NCBI GenBank assembly: GCA_950022295.1
Contig: OX465597.1
Coordinates: 402,633,016 to 402,697,015 of the forward strand
DNA: 64,000 nucleotides
Direction: 5' to 3'
Origin: Bromus sterilis
Taxonomy: Eukaryota; Streptophyta; Magnoliopsida; Poales; Poaceae
Below, in pieces: positions 20,514-33,232 of this stretch (positions within the stretch are counted from its first letter, which is position 1; the number at the start of each line of letters is the position of its first letter). The notes below the pieces were generated by a model that saw only the letters and a program-made list of their open reading frames with translations, was not told where the DNA came from and did no database searches. The position numbers and the translations under genes are program-made.

Positions 20514-21765
20514 TGATAACCCACAACTGCAGGGGATCGAGATAGCCTTCGCGGGTAAGAATAACCCAATTTATAGATTTGACTCAAGGGGAGCCAAAGA
20601 ATATCCACAAGCTTTAAAAGTGGAGTTGTCAATTCCACCGCACCTGAGATACACTTACTTGCAACAAGATATTAATAGTAACTGCGATATGGAAGTGATG
20701 ATAGCAACGGAAATAGTGGTGGTGAAACAGTAATATTAAAACAGTGAAAGTAAACAACTAGTAATCAGCAGAATTAAAAACACTGTAGGCTAGGGATATG
20801 GATGGTTGGGCGCTGCATGGATAAGATACATCATGTATTTAACTTGGGGCAAGGAACACAGAAAAGCAATGATCATCTAGGCATAAATTAAACATCAGGC
20901 ATGTACCCCATAGGTAGTTGTACGTGCTTGCAATAAGAACTTGCACAACATCTTTTGTCCTACCATCCCGCTACGAACGGGGCCAAAAGGAACTTATGGA
21001 GATTAAGGTTCTCCCGTCAAAGAGCACCGGAACAAAGCATTAACAATCAATGGATACATGGAATCCTCAAACTATAATCCATCCCTTTTGGTGTCCCAAG
21101 CTGTCATATTTGGGATCGCCGGTTCCGGACTATAACAGGTGCATACAACTCATAGATAGGATCAAGAACACAAATATATTCATGCAAACACATAGGGTTC
21201 AGATCTGAAATCATGGCACTCGGGCCCAAAGTGACAAGCATTAAGAGAAACAAGTTGAAGCAAAGATGATAAACAACAATCTAGATGATAGGCAACATGC
21301 CCCCAACAATCTGATAAACTATTACATGATCTAACTCATCCAATCCCTACCATCCCCTTTGCCTACAGCAGAGAATTACTTACACATGGATGGAGAAGTC
21401 ATGGAGGGAGGATGGAGTGGTGATGATGATGACGATGGCGATGATCTCCACTCACCGGAGGCCAAAACAGCCTCCAGATTAGCCCTCCCGGAGAAGAATA
21501 GAGGGTGGTGGAGGCTCCGCGACGTGAATTGGGAAAACGACTTCTGTTTCGGGGTTTCTTCGTCACAGGAATAAATAGGAGCCTCGGTAGGACACCAGAG
21601 GAGGGCGGAGGCGCCCAGGCGGCCAGAGGGCACGATCCCACCCCTGTCCGCGCCAGGGGGGCGCCTGGGGCCCCCTTGGCTGCCCTCTGGCCCCACTTCT
21701 GGCACAATGGCCCCTCGGGTGCGTGGATTTTCTGTGTTTTTTCTGGGAATTTTCTGAAACGTCCA
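20514..21765 (-). repeat. 3' LTR of element E, distal part
   Basis: On the plus strand it begins TGATAACCCACAACTG, the complement of the family LTR end ...GTGGGTTATCA. It contains about 260 bp (20585-20844) missing from the 5' LTR. It is interrupted at 21765 by F and continues at 29250. Confidence 0.85.
21761..21765. repeat. Target-site duplication of element F (left)
   Basis: gtcca is repeated exactly at 29245-29249. Confidence 0.9.
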
Positions 21766-23408
21766 TGATACGGTGAGGATAGTTCTCACTCCTCGTTGGT
21801 TACCCCAAGTGGAAGGTGAGATGTAGCGTAGCAGAAAATTTTCCTCGGTGAAGATACTAAGGTTATTGAATCAGTAGGACTCCAAGAGATACAAGTAGTT
21901 GACAACGGCGCCAGAAATTAGGCGGTTGACGTGGACCTGCACACAGCAACAAATAACTTTGCTCCCAACGAGTACAGAGGAGTTGTCAATTCCTACGGCC
22001 TTGCTGTTTACAAAGGATCAACACAAGAGATAATGATAGTGGCAACTGAAAGTAAAGACTGAAAGTAAATTGAGGGTGGAAACAATAATGTGAAGATGGA
22101 CCGGTGTCCCGTGATTTTCACTAGTGATGTCTCTCTCCAAAAATACGATAAAAGTTCTAGCGAGGTAAACAAATCACAGCTGGGCAATTGACAGGATTAT
22201 GAAGGCACCGCAATGCTAACTATGCTGCAAAGAAAGGAAGGGCTCAAAAGCAATGGGCAGTACGCCAAGGTAAGTAGACTGAAATCCAACTGCATCTACT
22301 ACGAATCATCCACCTTGAGATATCTATCCAGAACATCTCGCGGGTATTAAGTTGCGAATCCCACCCAAAGGGTAAACTCAAAGCAGCAGGCAACTGCATT
22401 AAAAGAACTTTGCGTAAAGTAAACAATCCTTGCACCCGCGGATACAAGCACCGTTGTTTTATCCCTGGTGGCAACAACACATCCCCTAGTCTCATGTTTC
22501 TGTCACTCAAGCTAGACATCAAGGGGCTGAACCCACAATCAAGCATAACGCTCCCTCTTGGAGTCGCAACAAATCACTTGGCCAAAGTAAAATACGGCAA
22601 CGGAGAACATGCAAGAATTTACTAAAGAACAAAATATAAAAGAGAAAAACCAAATATATTACTCATCACAATCTGAACATAGTATCATAATCCATCAGAT
22701 CCCAACAAACTCAGCATAGCAACAGAAGAAAATTACAAAGGTGCCTCGATCATGTGAGGCAGCTCACGAGGTCTCGAAAGTGGAAGGACAAAGAGGGGAG
22801 AGATAGATCACATAGATATTGGTCACAGACCCATGGTCCAAGGAGGACTACTCCCGGTACATATGGGAGGCGTCCATGGCTTTGGATGGTCTCCCAGAGG
22901 GGGTTCCTCCTCCCGGCAAGGTGCCGGGGCAGCTTCTCTAGGCAGCCCCGATCTTGAAACGGCGGCGGCGGCGGTACAGAGGCGAGTTCGCGGAAAAGAG
23001 ATCTCCCTTAGGGGTTTCCACCCCGAGGGATAAATATAGGCGGAGGAGGGTGTCGAGGGGACCCACCAGGCAGCCAGGAGGCCTCCTGGCGCGACCTAGG
23101 GTTGGGCCGCGCCAGGGACCCTCCTGGTCTCCTGGTGGTGGCCCCCGTCCGCTACCTTAGTGATTCCGGAAGCTTCCGGGTCGCTGATTTTTTATCTGAT
23201 TTTTCCAGACTTTTTGGAGCACTTTTGATGGCCGGAAAACCTGAAATACAAAAATAGCAGAAAACAACAACTGGCAGCTGGGTGCACTGGGTTAATAGAT
23301 TAGTCCAAATATGCTCAAAAGTGTATGAAAGTTCAAGCAAAACATGGCAAAGTCACACAAAACATGCATGGAGCAAGCAGAAATTATAGATACGTTTGGG
23401 ACGTATCA
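21766..23408 (-). repeat. 3' LTR of element F
   Basis: On the plus strand it runs TGATACGGTGAGG ... GGGACGTATCA. It includes a PBS-like string gacaacggcgccag (21901-21914) inside the LTR. GC-rich ORFs here are not genes. Confidence 0.9.
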
Positions 23409-23422
23409 ACATCCCCAAGCTT
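23409..23422 (-). other. Polypurine tract of element F
   Basis: On the minus strand it reads aagcttggggatgt, directly abutting the 3' LTR. Confidence 0.8.
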
Positions 23423-26186
23423 AATTCCTGCTCGTCCTCGAGTAGGTAAATGATAACAAGCATAATTTCTGTGGTGACATGCCAGACAACCATATAAGGA
23501 CTTTTAAGTAAAGCAATCAAAGCATGCAATTCAATTCAAGTCTTAACAAGCAAGAGTTTATATTAGCATTGACACAAGCAAGAAAAGAACAAAAGGTGCA
23601 AGATCTCTCGCTGTCCGTGACTCGAATGTCTCCAGATGGTGTTTGCATGCAAGCAGGGGACTGGGAAAAAGAGAGAGAAAAGGTTGTTGAGAACAACTAT
23701 CTACTAAAGTTTCACACTTGGTCTCCTTTGGATTCTTATCTTGACTCGTCCCCAGACCACTAGTCAGGTACAAGTCAAACTGATCCAATCCCTTTCGATA
23801 TTTTGAGCACTCATGCAATGGATGAGCGTGAGCAAGAAAGTTGACACCTAAAAGGCGAAACAAAAAGAAGGTGGAGGAGGAAGACAAAAAGGTGTGAAAG
23901 GATCACATCAATGAGGAGAATCATAGGCGAGAGAAGGCCATATGATAGATATGATGTGAGGAGTAGGGATTGCCATGCAACGGATGCACATATGAGATAA
24001 AAGCTCTCCAAGGGAACTAGTGGGGGTGTATCTAACTTGCTTGCTCAAGAAGACCTAGAGCTCATTTGAGGAGGCTCATCATTGGAATATACATTCCAAG
24101 TTCTATAGTGTGAAGGTCCCCACATAGCTATATGCATGATGACGATCTCTATGGAGTACAAGAGATAGAGGATGAAGTACTAGTGTGGATCTCTCAAAAG
24201 GAATAGTAGTGTGCCCCCTTCTCTCTTTTTATTTTTATTTTTCTCTTTTTTCTAATTTTTTGTATTTTTTGGTGGCCTCAATGGCTCTTTCTATTTAACT
24301 CTCATTTGTCCTCTTTGGGATCTTTTGATTTTGTCCTCTTTGGGATCTTTTCCTCACTTTAGGGGCAACACTCTATATTTTACAAGAATATAGGAGATCT
24401 TTCACACTTTACAAAGGTACTCACATAAAGAAGATATAACTATCATGATGCAAATGTATGACATGAGGATCAAGTCATGAGAAGGTAGATGTTGCATGGT
24501 ATTGTATCTTGGAAAGGCTATGGAAATGCCTTGTGGGTAGGTATGGTGGCTGTATTGAGGAAAGATATAAGGAGGCTTATGATGACAGAGCGTACCGTGC
24601 CAAGGTTTTGGATGCACCGGCGAAGTATGCGCCAACTCTCAAGGTGAGAAAGGGCAATGCACGGTACCAAAGAGGCTAGAAAAAGTATAGGTGGGTGGAA
24701 GTGTCACCTTTCGAATACTCACATTAGTCCGAAGAACTCATGCACTTATTATCGGTAACTCTCAATCTAATCAGGAGGTTCACAAAGAGACAAGTACCCC
24801 GAGGAGGAGTGTATGTGGGTTTGGTTATCCTTGCGCATCCTCGACTCATGGTACGTGAGTGTACTCTAATATTCGAACCCTCCAGAGGTTAGTGATCCAT
24901 CTAGTAGCTAGAGTTCTCAACAGAGGTTTTTTGTTTTCGAAAATCACACATATTGCCCAAAATACGACATCTATCACTAATAGGATCGAGCTCTTGGCAC
25001 CAAAAGTTCAAACATTACTCTAGTCAATACCTCAAAACTATTGCAAGTTACTACTACAAAGAGAATAGCAACTTCAACTACCTACTTCTAGTCAAGACAC
25101 AAAACTCAGTGCAACAGGCAAACTCTCTAACAAGATAAAACATGCAACCTATAGAAAGTTCAACCTAAAACAAAAGAAAAACTCTAGGAAAACTAAAGCA
25201 CTACAACTAAACAGAGCAGCAGCTAAGAAAATAAAAAGAACAACTCATAGCTAAAAGAATAAGCATGCAAATCCTATGAGGAGTTCTAGTTCAAGCGGAG
25301 CGTGTAACTCTCCCACAAAAAAAGATTAAGGTGGGGTCTAACTTGTTACTACAGCAAACAAAGCTAAAGAAAAGTGAAAATAAAACCTAAGAGCGAGACG
25401 CTCCATGCATAGCACACAACGCATGAAGTGATAAAAATATAGTGCAACGAGGGACGAACTGATAATTGTTGATGAAGAAGGGGGTGCACGGGGGCATCCC
25501 CAAGCTTAGACGCTTGAGTCTCCTTGAATATTTATTGGGGGTGCACATGGGCATCCCCAAGCTTGAGCGTTTGACACTCCCGGATCTTCTTTCATCATCT
25601 TCCATCGCACACTGTAAAACTCCCTTCATACATAACTCATTGTAGACTGATTAGAGAGGTTAGTACCCTATTAAAATAATTTTTTTCCTTACTGTAAATA
25701 AATATATTCTTCAAGAGATACTGTTTCACAAGATTTCCAAAAAGTTTTTGCAAAGAAAAAGCAAGCTTAAGGTTTGCAAAAGTAAAGAGAGACAAAACGT
25801 GGCAGAATCTGTGAAAAACAGAACAACAGGTAGAAAGAATTTTTTTAGGGATACTTATACAACTCAAATCAAAAAACTCAGAACATACGCAAGTTTCGTA
25901 ATTTTATAGAGCACACTGTGTAAAATATTCAGCTCAAAAAGATGTACTGCAATTTTTCTCTGATATTTCTAGTCACGAGGACAGAATCTGTTTTCTGGAC
26001 AACATGTCACAACTTTCACTTCCCTTGTTGTACGAGGCTATAAAAGGCACAAAGCTTGAAAAGTAAAGATACGATGATGTTGCTACAGTAGTAAAAATCA
26101 TCAAGACCACTAAAAACAGAAGAAAAGCAAAAATAAAAACCTAAATTCGTTGCGGGCTGCCTCCCGAAAGCGCTTCTTTAGAGCCA
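23423..26186 (-). repeat. 3' internal domain of element F (non-coding)
   Basis: The stretch to about 25390 is a near-identical inverted copy of 6967-8941. PPT-like strings (minus strand) lie at 25495-25507 and 25552-25564. No gene is supported. Confidence 0.8.
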
Positions 26187-27461
26187 TTAGCTAGGCTTAA
26201 AGATTATTGAAGATGCTCTCACAAGAGAATAAGAGTTGAAGCAAAGGAGAGCATCAAGAAGAAAATATGAAACACATTTAATCCTACCCCACTTCCTATG
26301 CATAGGCATCTTGTAGGAAAATAAATCAGAGAGGCACAAAGTGACATGCATAGGAAGGTGGAACAAGAACAACTTCAAAAGTTTCAACTTAGAGAGAGGT
26401 GTTTTTGTAACATGGAAGTTTCTACAACCTAACTTCCCTCTCTCAAAATAATTTTCAGTAGTATCATGAACAACATCAAGAATAGAACTATCACATAAAT
26501 CATGTTGTTCATGACCTACAAGTACACGTGTATAGTGTTCAACACGGTCTTTAGGAACATAAGATAAACGCAACCCATCACATTGAGCCTTAATTAGAGC
26601 ATAATTCTCCGGAATATGATTTGGAGATTTCAAAAGGATAATAGGACAATCAAGTGTGGGTGCAATAGCAAAAATTTCATGCTTAACATGAGGAACTATA
26701 GGAAGTTCATTTCCGTAAGCATCATCCATAGTGACATCACGACCATAAGCATAGAAGGCATCAACTTCATCAAAAAGGGATATTTCAAAAGAATCCATAG
26801 GATCATAACACTCATAAAAGGTAAGATTCAAAGAGTTACTCTCATTAGAAGGTAGACATGGATGGCTCCATTCTTCCTCCTTTTGTTCGTCACTCTCCTC
26901 CTCTTTTTCATCCAAGGAGCTTTTAGGTTCAACAATTTCTTCTTCCATAGAGTCCTGCAACACATTAGTCTCTTCCTTAGAGGGAGAGATTCTCTCAAGA
27001 TGGTCAGTAATATAATAATTTGCATCGTAATTTTCCAAACAATAGTTAAGTATAGCAAGACTCTTTGTAAGGGGCATCATTAATATTTTTAAGAAGAGAA
27101 GTAATTTCATAGGCACCCTTATAAGCAACAAATTCTTATATTTCCTCTGCATCATAAAAATCATAGTTTCTCTTAGCATAAGAAGCTAAGGTTTCATCAT
27201 CATTGTACTCACATTGGAAAGCATGGTGTTTGTGCCTCATAAAGCAACAAGATTCATCCCTGCAAAAAGATATATTATATATTGAGCACAAGTTTCTAGC
27301 ATACTAATACAACTGATGTATTTGTTTCCATAAGTGTATCCCCTTTTGAGACAAGCGGTGTTCCTTGTACCCCTTTTGTTGATCCTCGGTGAATCCTCCA
27401 TGCCAATAAGATCTGGTTTCAAAGAAGTCAGACATTGATTGGAAAGTAAGGAACTAGACAT
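26187..27461 (-). pseudogene. Broken homologue of the element B ORF
   Basis: The C-terminal half is open from about 27000 to a TAA at 26187-26189 and shares with the B ORF the blocks DVTMDDAYGNELPIVPHVKH, TLDCPIILLKSPN, RVLVGHEQHDLCDSS and FHLPMHVTLC. The start is expected near the ATG at 27459-27461, but the N-terminal region is diverged. The expected frame has a TAA shortly after DFYDAEEI and another stop, with a frameshift near 27040 before the open part. A coiled, highly acidic insert (EEEIVEP...EKEEESDEQKEE) replaces the acidic middle of B. Function is unknown; probably the gag-position protein of this non-autonomous family. Confidence 0.7.
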
Positions 27462-27577
27462 ACTATTTTTTGGATTTTTGATAAAGGACACAAAGACAAA
27501 AACTGAAAGGTAAACTAACAAGACTAAAAAGCAAAGATAAAAGATAGTGTGCAACTCCCCTATCTTGTAGACTGGAG

Positions 27578-27595
27578 TCCCCGGCAACGGCGCCA
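27578..27595 (-). other. Primer binding site of element F, tRNA-Asp type
   Basis: tccccggcaacggcgcca on the plus strand, ten bases from the end of the 5' LTR. Confidence 0.9.
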
Positions 27596-27605
27596 GAAAT
27601 TATCT

Positions 27606-29244
27606 TGATACGGTGAGGATAGTTCTCACTCCTCGTTGGTTACCCCAAGTGGATGGTGAGATGTAGTGTAGCAGCAAATTTCCCTCGGTGAAGATACCAA
27701 GGTTATCGAACCAGTAGGACTCCAAGATATACAAGTAGGTGACAACGGCGCCAAAAATTAGGCGGTTGACGTGGACCTGCACACAGCAACAAATAACTTT
27801 GCTCCCAACGAGTACAGAGGAGTTGTCAATTCCTCCGGCCTTGCTATTTACAAAGGATCAACGCAAGAGATAATGATAGTGGCAACTGAAAGTAAAGACT
27901 GAAAGTATATTGAGGGTGTAAACAATAATGTGAAGATGGACCGGGGTCCCGTGATTTTCACTAGTGATGCCTCTCTCCCAAAAGACGATAAAAGTGCTAG
28001 CGAGGTAAACAAATCAAAGCTGGGCAATTGACAGGATTATGAAGGCACCGCAATGCTAACTATGCTGCAAAAAAAGGAAGTGCTCAAATGCAATGGGCAG
28101 TACGCCAAGGTAAGTAGACCGAAATCCAACTTCATCTACTACGAATCATCCACCTTGAGATATCTATCCCGAACATCTCGCTGGTATTAAGTTGCGAATC
28201 CCACCCAAAGTGTAAACTCAAAGCAACAGACAACTACATTAAAAGAACTTTGCGTAAAGTAAACAATCCTTGCACCCGCGGATACAAGCACCATTGTTTT
28301 ATCCCTGGTGGCAATAGCACATCCCCTAGTCTCATGTTTCTATCACTCAAGCTAGACATCAAGGGGTTGAACCCACAATCAAGCATAACGCTCCCTCTTG
28401 GAGTTGCAACAAATCACTTGGCCAAAGTAAAATACGGTAACGGAGAACATGCAAGAATTTACTAAAGAACAAAATATAAAAGAGAAAAACCAAATATATT
28501 ACTCATCACAATCTGAACATAGTCTCATAATCCATCAGATCCCAACAAACTCAGCATAGAAACAGCAGAAAATTACAAAGGTGCCTCGATCATGTGAGGC
28601 AGCTGACGAGGTCTCGAAAGTGGAAGCACAAAGAGGGGAGAGATAGATCACATAGCTACTGGTCACGGGCCCATGGTCCAAGGAGGACTACTCACGGTAC
28701 ATACGGGAGGCGTCCATGGCTATGGATGGTCTCCCGGAGGGGGTTCCTCCTCCCGGCAGGGTGCCGGGGCAGCTTCTCCAGGCAGCCCCGATCTTGAAAC
28801 GGCGGCGGCGGTACAAATGCGAGTTCACGGAAAAGAGATCTCTCTTAGGGGTTTCCACCCCGAGGGCTAAATATAGGCGGAGGGGGTGTCGAGGGGACCC
28901 ACCAGGTAGCCAGGAGGCCTCCTGGCGCGGTCTAGGGTTGGGTCGCGCCAGGGACCCTCCTGGTCTCCTGGTGGTGGCCCCCGTCCGCTACCTTGGTGAT
29001 TCCGGAAGCTTCCGGGTCGCTGATTTTTTATCTGATTTTTCCAGATTTTTTGGAGCACTTTTAATGGCCGGAAAACCTGAAATACAAAAACAGCAGAAAA
29101 CAACAACTGGCAGCTGGGTGCACTGGGTTAATAGATTAGTCCAAATATGCTCAAAAGTGTATGAAAGTTCAAGCAAAACATGGCAAAGTCACACAAAACA
29201 TGCATGGACCAATCAGAAATTATAGATACGTTTGGGACGTATCA
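27606..29244 (-). repeat. 5' LTR of element F
   Basis: Collinear with 21766-23408, TGATACGGTGAGG ... GGGACGTATCA. It also carries the PBS-like string (27741-27753). Confidence 0.9.
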
Positions 29245-29249
29245 GTCCA
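29245..29249. repeat. Target-site duplication of element F (right)
   Basis: gtcca, matching 21761-21765. Confidence 0.9.
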
Positions 29250-29399
29250 AAAATCCATTTTCCTGCGCACAATAAAACCATACAGGCAGCTCTGCTGAAA
29301 AAATCGTTAGTCCGGGTTAGTTTCGTCCAAATCATGCAAGAATGAGGGCAAAACAATAGCAAAAGTGTTTGGAAAAGTAGATACGTTTGAGACGTATCA
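29250..29399 (-). repeat. 3' LTR of element E, proximal part
   Basis: The LTR of E resumes after F and ends (plus strand) ...gagacgtatca, the complement of an LTR start TGATACGTCTC. The two parts sum to about 1402 bp. Confidence 0.85.
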
Positions 29400-29413
29400 A
29401 CTCCCCCAAGCTT
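29400..29413 (-). other. Polypurine tract of element E
   Basis: On the minus strand it reads aagcttgggggagt, adjacent to the LTR start. Confidence 0.75.
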
Positions 29414-31231
29414 ACCATATTGCTTGTCCTCAAGAAATTCAGTACAACGAACTGAACGTGACAAAGAAAACTTTGACAAACTCTTTTGCTTCAATAAATG
29501 TATATAAGCATGTACTACGAAAAGAATTTAGCAAGTATCAAAACAATGCTATGAGGACAATGCACGAAGCGATCCTTCTTTCAAGTGATCAATCACAAAC
29601 AACTAAAAGTAAATAATATGCTACTAAAAATCAAGACAAGATTACAATGCACAAAGCTTTAACATACTAGAGTGGTATTTCGCTAGCCTCCATGATTGAA
29701 GCAAAACATAAATGCAGAAACACCTCCGGAGTTTTAAAGGAGACTAGAACTAAGAACTTCAGAATAAGTAATACCACAATCATGCAAAAGGCAATGTAGT
29801 ACTCTGGGACAATGCACATTACTCTCAGAATGACAATTATGCTCTCCTAGTTGGTGCTTTGAAGAAAGAAGGTGGAGACTCTCGAACCGTGGAGTTTGAT
29901 GGAAAGGTTGAAAACCCGTGGTTGGAAGCAAAGACTAAACATGTACCAGAGCTCTTGGTTTTGAAAACAGAGAAAAAATGTTTTGGGAGGTGCATGCTTC
30001 GTCAACGAATGCTAGTAGACAACTCAATCGCCTCTTACGCTAGACATGTTTCGAGGAACGGCTCCCAAGATGGAGACGATCACATATTCTTAGTCTCCTT
30101 TGTTTATCATTGCCAAAGTTTTCTGATTTCTCATAGACAAAGCGTGAAGGAGGGTTTTTTGGTTGTGATTATCTTTTGTGAGCTGGGCGCACTCATGCCA
30201 GTCCCTCCTCGTATTAGGGGTTTGCTGATTAGACATGCAATCCCAGAATAAAACATGTCTAACATAAGACGGTCATGAATTACCTACTACTTCCTCATGA
30301 GCTAAAACAGAGGCACAACACAGGAGTGCTTTTGAATAATTTCGAGATTGTACAAGAAAGTCTTCATTAGGATGGCCGGTAAATACCACATAGGAAGGTA
30401 TGGTGGACTCATATGGAAAAACTGGTTTCAAGGATTTGGATGCACAAGCAGAAATCCGCTTAGTGCGAGCGAAGGCTAGCAAAAGACTGGGAAGCGACCA
30501 ACTAGAGAGCAATAACAGTCATAATCATGCAGAGCGACAAAGTAACACTGAATTGGGCATGAAAGTGATATAACTATTCTGAAATTCAAATATCATCAAG
30601 GCATAGTAGACTTTTCAGTCATAAACATGTGTAAGCATGTGCCAAGTCAATCCAAGAATTATCCAAAGGGAAATACCACTTCAGTATGCTAAACTATGAA
30701 CAATGCATGTAAATCATTTCAATAACACATTATGTACTCTAGCTATTTGGGATTAACCACAAGGAAAGCATGAACACTGGGAAAGCATTGTAAACATAGC
30801 ACTATGTCGCTACAAGCTGGTCTCTAAATCATAAGTACAAGCATATGTACAAAACTAGAAACAAAAAAGTTCATACCGGGTTTCCTTGTTGCATCCCTTC
30901 GTCGCTCTTTGTCATCACTGCCTTGTCACTTGCACGAGTGAACGTAGGAAAATATAATCAAGTGCAAATGCCATCACGGACTCGAGCTGAACTCTGCAAC
31001 AAAGCAAACTAAAGAGAGAAAATAAAATATTTTTGGAGTTTTTCAAAGATTTAGCGAAATAAAAAGAAAAGAGAAATATTTTCGTTGTTTTTGCAAAATA
31101 AAAGAACAAATAAGAACGGGAAAAAACTTCGAAAAGATCAAAGAGAACAAAATGAAAACGGACAATACAATGGAAAGGTGAGAAGGGAACGTACTCCCCA
31201 AGCTTAGTCTTTTGGCCTAAGTTGGTAGCAG
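29414..31231 (-). other. 3' untranslated region of element E
   Basis: About 1.8 kb lie between the extra ORF and the PPT. A 130-residue antisense ORF at 29859-30251 has no recognisable domain and is not called. No tandem repeat is obvious. Confidence 0.5.
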
Positions 31232-32443
31232 CTACTGCCCCCAAGAGCCTCCTACTCCGGGGTAATGGTAAGTCCAGGAGTCGTATGAGCCCTCCGGTGC
31301 GTACACCGAAGTCCTCGGGTCCTCCCATGAGGAATGCCCTGTGCTCCAAGAGGAAGAAGATCCCTCGCCATGCTCGGTGAAGGTCTCTCCCTGGAAAGGT
31401 GGGAACTCACCATGCTCCTCCTCATCGGGCACAACCCCCTCCATGGGGTTATGCGGCTGGTAATTAGTCATGAACTCATCGAACTGAATCTCGCTGAAGG
31501 ACCATCCGTTCCTGCGAGTGCTAGCAAACAAAAGTGGTGCAGGTAGACGGATCTCACGAGTAATGGTCCTTTCAAACCTCAAAATATAATCAAGGTTACC
31601 AAAATGGGAAGTCATGGTAACAAACTTATGCCTCTTCATAGCCGCAAGATCGAGACTCGCGTATGAAAAGGGAACATCATCATGATGCGGGGTGCGCTCA
31701 AGAGACTCAAGGATAAGTGTGGCGTAAACGCCACCATATAAATCGCCTTTGTTACTGTTCGTAACAAGGCGCCGAGCAATCAAAGCACCCACATTATACT
31801 CATTCTTATTAGAGAGGGCATTCGCATAAATAGCGAAATTTGGTGCAGAGCCATTGCTCGTGTTGTCACGAGCTAGCAACCCTCTAGCAACAAAATACGC
31901 AAAATACCTGAGGTGTGGAAACTGAATGCTGGAAGTCTTCGTACGCCGAATGTCGGTCTCCTCCTGGCAACAAATCGAGTTGAAGAGGGTCCTCAACCCG
32001 GAAGGCTGCATGGTCATCTTCGTTGTCTGGCCAACGTTCGGTACACCTATTATATCACAAAACTGTGCCAAAGACATGGTTATGAGATCATTATAAAGTT
32101 TGAACTCGACGGTTCCAGCATCATGGTTATAAGAAAAACTGTTAACAAAGCAGGAGGTAAGATTTTTGTATTGTACCACACGGCATAAAGCTAGCCGTGT
32201 CAAACCTGCATTGTCACAAAGGCCATACAATTCCTCCTTAATTCCTGCAGCTGTAAGAAAATCATCGCACGGATACATCATTGCGCATGCTGGATTTGTG
32301 TCTTCCAACTACTCAAGGGGCACATGATCTTCATTGTATCTCACCCTAACTGCTGAGGGTGAAGCTGCAGCTCTAGTGACTCGATCGGAGTGCTCGGGCT
32401 TCTTCTTCCCAAGCCACCCCTTTGCTTTTCCAAAGAAACTCAT
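31232..32443 (-). pseudogene. Athila extra ORF (env-position / ATHILA ORF-1-like), one nonsense codon
   Basis: A frame of about 403 codons runs from an ATG at 32441-32443 to the stop at 31232 and is broken only by a TAG at 32309-32311. The N-terminus is short and basic (FFGKAKGWLGKKKPEHS). The core (CDDFLTAAGIKEELYGLCDN, then VVQYKNLTSCFVNSF, then EFKLYNDLITMSLAQFCDII) resembles the plant retrotransposon domain annotated as ATHILA ORF-1 or plant transposon protein. The tail is low-complexity, rich in S, G, Y and W (SSSSWSTGHSSWED). No transmembrane segment or signal peptide stands out, so an envelope role is not supported. It lies downstream of gag-protease, where Athila elements keep this ORF. 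Confidence 0.7.
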
Positions 32444-33232
32444 TTCTGATTTTTTTTACAATTCACCAAAAACAAGGATTTAAAAAAAGTGAGTTGAGTC
32501 AAACTACTCTACTCACTTACCTAAGGCATAAACTTGCATCAAAACTTGGAAAATAAATTCTACACATGCATGCAAGCTCATATGAACAACACCAAGAGTT
32601 ACTAAATACTCACAAATGAGGCCACCAATCAAAAATATAATTGGAGGGGTGAAGCAGTTACATACCAGGGATTATTTGCTCAAAATCTCAGCTCGAATGG
32701 TGGGCTGTAGAGAGAGATCGAAAATCACCTCCAAGAACAGCAAGAACGCAAGAACTGGAGCAGAACTCATGTTTTTTGAGAGAGAGGAAGTAGGAGGAAG
32801 AAGACATACCTAGAGGTGGGGCCTGTGGGCCCCAGGCGCCCTGTGGGCGCGGCCAGGGGCCAGGCCGCACCAGCTGGCCGCCTGGGCCACTGGTGGCCCC
32901 CCTGGTCAGCCCCAGGTGCCTCTGGGTCACTCCCGGCATGGAAAATTTTAATGTATTTTTTCTGGAATTTTTCTGGCAACTTCACTATTGAATTTTTTTT
33001 TAAGTTCAAAAAGCTGCGAAACTTTCTGAAAACTTGGAGTAGTGATTAGAGTTGTGAAGTTTCAAAAACATATAAACTTGGTACAACAAGGATAATAAAA
33101 TCTAAAAAGAAATGCAAGCATAACAACCTCTACTTTTTACTCATATAAAACTCATTTAATAGCAAGTTTGATCAAGTCCTACTACCAAACTAGCAATACA
33201 TAAAGTAAAAAGTTTCACTTACTATGAAGCAT
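32444..33232 (-). other. Spacer replacing RT-integrase in element E, with an LTR-like block
   Basis: A full Athila element would have about 4 kb of RT, RNase H and integrase after the protease; here only 0.8 kb is present with no pol motif. Positions about 32810-32990 hold a GC-rich block (ggccccaggcgccctg...) followed by tattttttctggaatttttctgg. In content and order this resembles the U3 region of the LTRs in this window (compare 21620-21760). Confidence 0.55.

Larger units (their letters stand above)
21766..29244 (-). mobile_element. Element F: complete pol-less LTR retrotransposon inside the 3' LTR of E
   Basis: This 7479-bp element has LTRs of 1643 and 1639 bp, a tRNA-Asp PBS, a decayed ORF, a non-coding 3' domain, a PPT and a perfect TSD (gtcca). 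It has the same architecture as B but a different LTR subfamily (TGATACGTCCCAAACG). A sampled 430 bp of the two LTRs differ at about 5 percent, so the insertion is old. No polymerase genes are present. Confidence 0.9.

Noticed and set aside
29859..30251. 130-residue ORF antisense to E in its 3' untranslated region
   Set aside because: No recognisable domain, no TATA box or leader-like sequence, composition like the surrounding non-coding DNA.
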